DNA of 64,000 bases from positions 17,006,001-17,070,000 of the forward strand of contig NC_083681.1 of assembly GCF_033118175.1 (NCBI RefSeq). The letters are read 5' to 3'. The translations under genes were made by a program, and so were the position numbers. Shown piece after piece: positions 58,020 to 64,000 of this stretch (positions are counted from its first letter, which is position 1; every line of letters begins with the position of its first letter). The notes below the pieces were generated by a model. That model did no database searches. It saw only the letters and a list, made by a program, of their open reading frames with translations, and had not been told where the DNA came from. This DNA comes from Dama dama (lineage: Eukaryota > Chordata > Mammalia > Artiodactyla > Cervidae).

Positions 58020-58740
58020 GCCCCCATGTACCCTGAAGTTTGTCCCAGGAGCATCTCTCCAGCTCCCACTTCCTCCCCTCACCTCCTGCTTCCTTCTAGA
58101 CCTTGGTCAGGCCTTCAAGTTTTCCCTTTAAGCTCTCCACTGACCCCTTCTCTTCATCATATAAACAGTCTTTCCCATCTTAGAAGCAAACAAACAAAAA
58201 TCAGAACAACAACAACAAAAAAAACGGGATCACCTTCTCACAGCCCAGTGTAAACCTCTAAGTGCCAGCCTGCATCTCTTCTCTCTTCTCTTCTAACTGT
58301 CCTCAGAAAGCAACCGACACTTGGTCTCCACTTTCCAAATGCCCCAGCCACGGCCCGCCCTTAGAGCTCAAGTTCCAGCAACATTCCAAGAACACAGAGT
58401 TCCCAAACATGCTAGCTCTCTCTGGCCTCCAGGTCTTTGTTCCCATTCATCCCCCTGCCTGGAAAGATGCATCTCACCACATCTTTCTTGGGAAATTCCT
58501 ATATGTGCTTTGAGGGGTGGCTCCAAAGCTACTTTCTAAGTAAACCCCCTCCTGCTGCAGCCCAGCAGGCTTGAGCTCTCCTTCTCTAACGTCCAGGCTC
58601 TGTTGTTATACATCTCAAAGACTGATCATCACAGTTGTTGTTTAGTCACTAAGTTGTGTCAGATGGCACTTATTTATATACACAAGTCTTTGAACATCTT
58701 AAAGGCAAAGATCATGGCTCCTCATCTGGGTCTCCCTAGC
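58020..58740 (+). repeat. L2 LINE 3' region
   Basis: ACTAGCTCTCTCTGG-like text is diverged, but GGCCTCCAGGTCTTTGTTCC, CCCTGCCTGGAAAGATGC and GGGTGGCTCCAAAGCTACTT follow L2. The tail AAAGGCAAAGATCATGGC resumes after a small Bov-A-like scrap. Confidence 0.5.
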
Positions 58741-58746
58741 ATACAA

Positions 58747-59108
58747 CTCTATGGTTTTTCCAGTAGTCATGTATGGATGTGAGAGCTGGACCACAAAGAA
58801 GGCTGAGCACTGAAGAATTGATGCTTTTGAACTGTGGTGTTGGAGAAGACTCCTGAGAGTCCCTTGGACAGCAAGGAGATCAGACCAGTTAATCCTAAAG
58901 GAGATCAACCCTGAATATTCAATGAAAAGGCTGATGCTGAAACTGAAGCTCCAATACTTTGGCCACCTGATGCGAAGAAGTAACTCACTGGAAAAGACCC
59001 TGATGCTGGGAAAGACTGAAGGCAGGAGGAGAAGGGGGCGACAGAGGATGAGATAGTTGGATGGTATCACTGACTCAATGGACATGCATTTGAGCAAACT
59101 CTGGGCAA
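58747..59108 (+). mobile_element. BovB 3' fragment lacking its very end
   Basis: CTCTATGGTTTTTCCAGTAG to TGAGCAAACTCTGGGC. The last about 90 bases of a normal BovB end are missing, unlike the other copies. Confidence 0.86.
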
Positions 59109-59130
59109 GCAGTAATGGTTCTGTGTTTTT

Positions 59131-59216
59131 GTTTGTTTCTTTTTTTTTAATTAATTAATTAATTTATTTTACTTTACATCATTGTATTGGTTTTGCCATA
59201 CATTGACTTGATTCTG
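59131..59216 (-). mobile_element. 86-bp L1 3' end with perfect 15-bp target-site duplication
   Basis: (AATT)n, then TTGTATTGGTTTTGCCATAC and CATTGACTTGATTC. TGGTTCTGTGTTTTT occurs at 59116-59130 and 59217-59231. Confidence 0.82.
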
Positions 59217-59378
59217 TGGTTCTGTGTTTTTATATAAATGAAGAACACATCATTTCCCCCAAAACCGTCTCTCTTCCCCAACGTTGCCTTTTTTCTGATA
59301 AATGGCATCCTCATCATAAGAGTCATCCAGATAGAAAACACAGATACAATTTTGACCCTTGTGTTTCCTTTCTCCATT

Positions 59379-59547
59379 TTTTTTTTTTAAATTGTTGAAT
59401 TGTGGAAGTACTTTATTCATTTATTTACCTATGTGTTTGGCCATACCGCATGGCATGTGGGATCTTAGTTCCCCAACCAGCAGTCAAATTCACGTCCCCT
59501 GCATTGGAAGCATGGAGTCGGAACCACTGGACTGCCAGGGAAATCCC
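59379..59547 (-). repeat. CHR-type SINE
   Basis: Poly-T start, TGTGGGATCTTAGTTCCCC, TGCATTGGAAGCATGGAGTC and CACTGGACTGCCAGGGAAAT in reverse. Confidence 0.8.
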
Positions 59548-59859
59548 CTTTGTGCCCTACAGTTAATCAAGTGCCAAGCTGGTTTTTCAGTCTACAGTAA
59601 AATAAGAAAAAATGAAGGTGGTGTGATACTCTTACAAGATATATAAATACACACATAATCAGCATATACATGTGTGTATACCTAGATACAAATAAACTGA
59701 GTCTACTGCCTTCTTTTAGCAGGGGCTGCTATCAAGGACTATATTCCTCTTACACTTTTTGGTATTAAAATATGCGAAAAGGTGACAGTAAATGACATTG
59801 AGTGTCTCTGTAGCAGCAAAGACTGCAGCCCCAGCTTCCACGCCCTCAACCATTCCCCA

Positions 59860-60072
59860 GGTTCCAGCTCCCCTAACCAGCTGCTGAATGTCCTCAACAG
59901 CCTAACATCTGGCCTTGTCTCTGGCCTTTTCTTTCAATCAACAGTGTATTTATTACCTGTCTTCTGCTACTAGAATTCTCTCGCACCAGGGGACAGACAG
60001 CCTTATCTGTTAAAATCATATACTCTGAACTCAGTGCCTAGAACACTACCATGATACACAAAAGGCATTCAG
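59860..60072 (+). repeat. old L2-like tail
   Basis: GGGGACAGACAGCCTTATCT, CAGTGCCTAGAACACTACC and AAAGGCATTCAGGAA resemble an L2 3' end. Confidence 0.35.
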
Positions 60073-60085
60073 GAAAGAACTGTTG

Positions 60086-60360
60086 GGGGGCGGGAGATAT
60101 ATTAGAAGTTTGGGATTAACATATAAAACACTACTATATATGAAATCAGTAAACAACAAGGACCTACTGCATAGCACAGGGAACTATATTCGATATCTTG
60201 TAATAATCTATAATGGAAAAAAATCTGAAAAATAACTGACATAATACAGATATATAGATATACATATAACTGAATCATTTTGCTATACACTTGAAATTAA
60301 CATAGCACTGTAAATTAACTATACTTCAATTTAAAAAATGGTTTAAAAAAAAAAGAGAAA
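60086..60360 (+). mobile_element. L1 3' fragment with 13-bp near-perfect target-site duplication
   Basis: GAAGTTTGGGATTAACATAT, AGCACAGGGAACTATATTC and TTCAATTTAAAAAATGG in forward order. GAAAGAACTGTTG (60073-60085) recurs with one change at 60361-60373. Confidence 0.83.
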
Positions 60361-60404
60361 GAAAGAATTGTTGAGTAAAGAACTCTACCGACTGGTTCCT
60401 GAAG

Positions 60405-60530
60405 CTCACCTCTGATCTACCCCTCGTGACCTCAGGCAATTACTTGGCTTCTCTGAACCTCTCTCTCCTCTGAGATCAGGCTTCACATCTACTTCACAGG
60501 ATGGTATGTGGAGTAAATTCAAACTTACTG
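60405..60530 (+). repeat. MIR SINE
   Basis: CTCAGGCAATTACTTGGCTT, CTCTGAACCTCTCTCTCC and TTCACAGGATGGTATGTGG in forward MIR order. Confidence 0.45.
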
Positions 60531-61308
60531 CTCATTTTCAGAGAAGGTGCACCATAACTGAGATATAAACCCGAAGTTCAACAACTTTGCAACAACAGAC
60601 CACTAAAAGTCCACCCAAGATGAACTGCTGAATAACTGTACTAAGTGATACACAATCCTAGGAAAGCAATTAACAGCGTGAGTTGAGTTGAGCCATCACT
60701 CACTCCACAAATACCAACTGCCAACCTGTGATATTCAGGCATTCTGACAGGTGCTGGGTTAGGAGAGTAAAGAAGACAGTTCTTACCCTCAGGGCTTGAT
60801 GAACAAGCAAATTCAAATAAAAAAGTCAACACTCTAAAACAAAATGGATAAAAATTCAAATAAAAACATATTTCCAAATGAAAATGATTTTTTTGGATGA
60901 ATAATAAAGGGAATGGGGTCTCATTAGGCACAGAAACTACTGAATCTCCTTTTCATGTGCACATCTGGCAAGAACCTGAAGATCCTTCTTTAATGTGGTT
61001 TTGAAGATTCATTCCTTCATGGTGTAACCAATCTCTTAAACCCTTAAAAATAGGCAGGAAATATTTACAAAGGAAGTGGTTCCTTTCCAAATACAGTTTA
61101 GAATTTCTCTGAATTTCTGAATTACCTGCAAAAAGAGGTATAAATGAAAGCAGAGAAGAAAAAAGAAATTAAAGATTCTAGGAAAGAATACAAAAGAACA
61201 TTTAGGAATTAGAGAAAAATTAGGCACTCAGTGGTATAATTCTGAAGTTCCTACATACTCAGGAACTCTCTCTGTTGAGTGAATCACATATTATAATAGT
61301 CTATTAAC

Positions 61309-61520
61309 ACCAGCAGTAAAGAATCCGCCTGCAATGCAGGAGCCGCAGGAGACAAAGGTTCGATCCCTGGGTCAGGAAGATCCCCTGGAGGAGGGCATGG
61401 CAACCCACTCCAGTATTCTTGCCTGAAGAATCTCATGGACAAAGGAGCCTGGTCAGCTACAGTCCATAGGGTTGCAAAGAATTGGACATTGCTGAAGCAA
61501 CTTAGCATGCACGCACGCAC
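61309..61520 (+). repeat. Bov-tA SINE, head slightly truncated
   Basis: CAGCAGTAAAGAATCCGCC, GGTTCGATCCCTGGGTCAG and GCAAAGAATTGGACATTGCT. A CACGCACGCAC end follows. Confidence 0.83.
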
Positions 61521-61683
61521 AATGTTAAGCAAACATTAAAAATAAGGCACTGACCAATAAAGAAACAACCAGTATTCCAATATATTGCTTTTTAAAAAGA
61601 GGATAGAGAAAAAATTATTCAGAAGAGTGAAAAACATAAAATCATTCTGCTTTTCCAACATGAGTGCCAGTGAAAGAACTTAC

Positions 61684-61830
61684 CAACTTTTTCTCTGATG
61701 CCACTGTTTGTCTCCACTGTCAAAGACGCTTCATGCCTCCCAGGATAGAGCTGAAAGTCTGGGAAAAAGTAGCTGGGGTCTTCCAGAATCTGGACGGGAC
61801 TGCTGGGGCTGTAACAGGCCGGAGGGGGAC
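61684..61830 (-). CDS. AMOTL1: AMOTL1 exon, N-terminal region (first visible coding exon)
   Basis: This 147-bp exon enters with two bases of a split codon, has 48 whole codons and leaves one base (G) for the next exon. The translation includes ACYSPSSPVQILED, SYFFPDFQLYPGRHE and SGIREKV, matching the region just after the short first coding exon of human AMOTL1. The acceptor is a pyrimidine tract ending CCCCAG at 61831 and beyond. The donor is GTAAGT, a near-consensus site. The split G joins TT of the following exon to make valine, giving REKVVEDPLC across the junction. No initiator methionine is visible upstream within the window, so the first coding exon must lie beyond 64000. Function of this segment is not well defined; it precedes the WW-ligand motifs. 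Confidence 0.9.
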
Positions 61831-62525
61831 CTGGGGCAGAGAGCAAAGTGCACCTCAGTGTCAACGAAGTCCTCCTCGCCATGTGACTCACACCAGCCAT
61901 TCTCCCCCACGCCTTTCCACTGGCAGGGGCAGCCCTGTCTTTTTGACTCATAAAATTCCAAAGTAACTATTCAGAATCATCACAAGTCTGGCACCCACCA
62001 CAAAGACCCGTGAGGTCATAATCATAATTTTCAAGACACACTGATCAAAGTCAGGGGCCCTTTCATACAACCCATTTCCAAAGACAGCGCCATGAGCACC
62101 CACACACATCAAGTCCCCTGTGGAGCTGGACAAGCCATCAGGTTCAGAGCAGTCAAAGGGAAGGGGGCGGGGAGGCCAGAAAGGGAAAACTAAAACGGAA
62201 AGAGCAGCTGTCTCTTGGAGCATCTCGCAGATGCAGAGAGGAGTGGTCATTTTGCCCGGCCACATGTTAGCAAGGGCTGGTCGCAGCCCAGCACAGCGCG
62301 ATCGGCCCCACTCTGGGGGTTCTGGAGCCTCATGCAGCAGCGTGAGCCCGGGTCATGGGTTCTGGCCCTCTGCCCAGCACTGGCCTTTCGGATCCCACGT
62401 ATCTGCCTCACAAACAAAGCTGGACATGCTTCCTGTTACAATTAAACGTGACACTGGGTTCAATCCTGCTGTCACTGAACATGAGGTACCACAACATGAC
62501 ACTGATACAGCACAAACAGCACTGA

Positions 62526-62591
62526 GGGAGCACTCAGTGTGGTTAGTGGGAGCACTCAGTGTGATGAGCGGGAGCACTCAGTGTGGGGGCA
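62526..62591. repeat. 22-bp minisatellite, three units
   Basis: GGGAGCACTCAGTGTG is repeated at 62526, 62548 and 62570, each followed by six variable bases. A partial GAGTG-like unit precedes it. Confidence 0.95.
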
Positions 62592-62927
62592 GGGGGAGTC
62601 CCAGCTCCACCCTCTCTGCACTGACTTCTCCCCATGGGCACCAAGTTGAAGGCTCTTTATGGCAAAGGTAATTTAGTCATGCTTTTTTTAAAAATCAAAA
62701 TCCCTGCCTCCAAGATAATTCCATTAAGAAAAAATACTGTTTTTCAGTCACCATGTCAAATGGGTCATTCGAAATTTCTTGCCAGGATGGTTACCCATCC
62801 GTTTCCCATAAGGCCAAAGCAACTAATTATTCCGAGAGGTGGTAAGATGGAAATTTACTCATCCTCTTCCCGAGTTTCTCTCCCTCAACCCATGAAACAA
62901 CATTTGGACGTGTGCTCACATGTAGCA

Positions 62928-63135
62928 AAAGGCTTTCCTGGTGGCTCAGTCGGTAAAGAGTCTGCCCACTACGCGGGAGACCTGGGTTTGATCCCTGGGT
63001 TGGGACGATCCCCTGGAGAAGGGAAAGGCTACTCACTCCAGTATCCTTGCCTGGAGAATTCCATGGACAGAGTGGGCTACAGTTTATGGGGTCACAAAGA
63101 GTCGGACACGACCAAGTGATTAGCTGTCTTTCTTT
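62928..63135 (+). repeat. Bov-tA SINE with perfect 12-bp target-site duplication
   Basis: GGCTTTCCTGGTGGCTCAGT head, GGTTTGATCCCTGGGTTG, GTCGGACACGACCAAG tail. TCACATGTAGCA occurs at 62916-62927 and 63136-63147. Confidence 0.9.
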
Positions 63136-63589
63136 TCACATGTAGCATAAGCATGTCTGGACTACTGGGAAAAAGAGAAAAAAAGATTTCGACAACTAGA
63201 ATATTTATCTTACAATGTTAAAATAAATAATGCAGTTGTGAGTTAGAGCGTAAGGTTGACTATAATCTGAGTATGAATGACATACTATATAAAGATCAGC
63301 CTAAAATGACAGGCCCAGCGCCTCTGACAGCATCCGTCAGCACTCTCTTTTTGGCCAACCCGCAGGGACTACCATGGAACGAAACTCAGTCCCTTCTGGG
63401 CCTCACCCTCTACATCTATAAGTCTCAAAGTCGAGAGTTAAAATTAGAAATCGTCAATGGCCTGGATCCAAAGGCAAATCCTAGGTTGGCTTCTAATTCA
63501 GACAGGTGGAAAATGTTGGTGGAAAGTTGGAGAGACGCACGGAGCAACCTTGGCCGCCCAAGAGGACCCCCTGGGGAGCTCTCCAATGC

Positions 63590-63705
63590 CAGCACCCTGG
63601 CCTCACCCAGACCTGGCAGTCAGCGGCCCAGGATAGGACCTGGGCACCTGCATTTCATAAAGCTCTTTGTATGATTCCGATACGCAGCCACAGGTGAGAA
63701 GCCCT
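63590..63705 (+). repeat. hAT-type (MER5A-like) remnant
   Basis: GGGCACCTGCATTTCATAAA, GATTCCGATACGCAGCCAC and GGTGAGAAGCC resemble the right part of a MER5A-type element. Confidence 0.4.
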
Positions 63706-63849
63706 AAGCCAGAAGGAGAACAATGTACCCGGATAAAGAAACGGGAAAGCACAAACACACCGGCTGCACCCGCGGCCCCTCCCCCACCAAATGAACATCG
63801 GGGCGCAGCTGAGGACCCACACGCTTCGGCCAAGAGGAGAAAGTGCGGC

Positions 63850-64000
63850 AGATACACACTACTGCATAAAAGATAGATACACAGCAACATGTTATATGCA
63901 AAATAGATACACAGTAGGTAAACTATACAGCACAAGGAGCGTATCCAATACCTTGTAATAATCTATAATGGAAAAGAATCTGGAAAAAAAAATATATATA
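63850..64000 (+). repeat. L1 3' fragment running off the window
   Basis: TATACAGCACAAGGAGCG, ACCTTGTAATAATCTATAAT and GGAAAAGAATCTGGAAAAA are L1 3' UTR in forward order. Confidence 0.75.

Larger units (their letters stand above)
57917..61683 (-). other. AMOTL1: AMOTL1 intron (about 3.8 kb)
   Basis: Mostly repeats. Unassigned stretches are 57917-58019, 59217-59378, 59548-59859, 60531-61308 and 61521-61683. The fragment 58628-58662 looks like a scrap of Bov-A inside the L2. I see nothing exon-like in them. Confidence 0.75.
51..61830 (-). other. AMOTL1: AMOTL1 gene body, internal seven coding exons and their introns
   Basis: The seven minus-strand exons translate to a continuous 636-codon piece of angiomotin-like 1 (also called JEAP). 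By family knowledge this is a cytoplasmic scaffold at tight junctions and on F-actin. It binds the WW domains of YAP1 and WWTR1 and so limits Hippo-pathway transcription output. AMOT and AMOTL2 are its paralogues. AMOTL1 is preferred because residues such as TENMNLLAIQHQATG, the NNEELPTYEEAKAQ block and the AVLRYQPPPEYGVT block match AMOTL1 as I know it. Exon phases agree at all six junctions. The starting exon and the C-terminal exons are outside the window, so both ends of the protein are missing. No frameshift or stop was seen in the coding exons, so the gene looks intact. Confidence 0.95.
61831..64000 (-). other. AMOTL1: upstream AMOTL1 intron (partial)
   Basis: Positions 61831-62525, 62592-62915 and 63148-63589 hold no recognised repeat or exon. 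I looked on the minus strand for the short first coding exon (a start encoding MWRAKL, as in human) and did not find it, so this is inferred to be intron and the promoter lies outside. Confidence 0.65.

Noticed and set aside
62526..62591. possible CRISPR-like direct repeats
   Set aside because: Units are contiguous with no spacers and the genome is mammalian; it is a minisatellite.
2200..63100. tRNA-like B boxes (GGTTCGATCCCTGG and variants)
   Set aside because: They belong to SINE heads; none folds as a complete tRNA with intact acceptor and anticodon arms by eye.
61831..64000. first coding exon or promoter of AMOTL1
   Set aside because: No start encoding the expected N-terminus and no CpG island was seen on the minus strand here.

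Overview
The window is mammalian nuclear DNA from a ruminant, most likely a bovid. The evidence is its repeat load: BovB (RTE-type) LINE fragments, Bov-tA, Bov-A and BOV-A2 SINEs, cetartiodactyl tRNA-derived (CHR-type) SINEs and ruminant L1 3' ends, mixed with older MIR, L2, Tigger1-like and hAT-type relics shared across mammals. There are no operons, prophages, CRISPR arrays or intact RNA genes.

One gene is supported: AMOTL1 (angiomotin-like 1) on the minus strand, running from right to left. Seven internal coding exons are visible, in transcript order 61684-61830, 56983-57916, 39042-39339, 31699-31843, 30429-30518, 5087-5232 and 51-200. All have GT/AG borders, all codon phases join without a shift, and together they give 636 uninterrupted codons, about two thirds of the roughly 956-residue human protein. 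The first coding exon lies beyond 64000. The C-terminal exons, including the PDZ-binding end, lie before position 1. The visible part holds the N-terminal segment with LPTY and two PPPEY WW-domain ligands and the HVRSLS LATS-type phosphosite, then the proline-rich linker and most of the coiled-coil region.

The rest is intron. Intron lengths in the window are about 4.9, 25.2, 1.2, 7.2, 17.6 and 3.8 kb (left to right), plus about 2.2 kb of the intron upstream of the first visible exon. They contain about 12 BovB 3' fragments, about 24 Bov-tA/Bov-A SINEs, six CHR-type SINEs and over ten L1 3' fragments, often nested and often with clear target-site duplications. The best BovB copy (9841-11818) still shows reverse-transcriptase motifs but carries a frameshift and stops.

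The points most worth a second look are a CpG-rich intronic segment with a YY1-type site in the gene's orientation (37.1-37.5 kb), an NRF1-like plus RFX X-box-like pair (18.60-18.63 kb), a 246-codon antisense ORF with a strong start context (41.2-41.9 kb), a three-layer nest next to a 131-bp-offset tandem duplication (44.3-45.4 kb), an L1 insertion whose target appears three times (47.1-47.8 kb), and a near-perfect palindrome (48.06-48.09 kb). I found no previously undescribed multi-gene system, and the layout does not suggest one.
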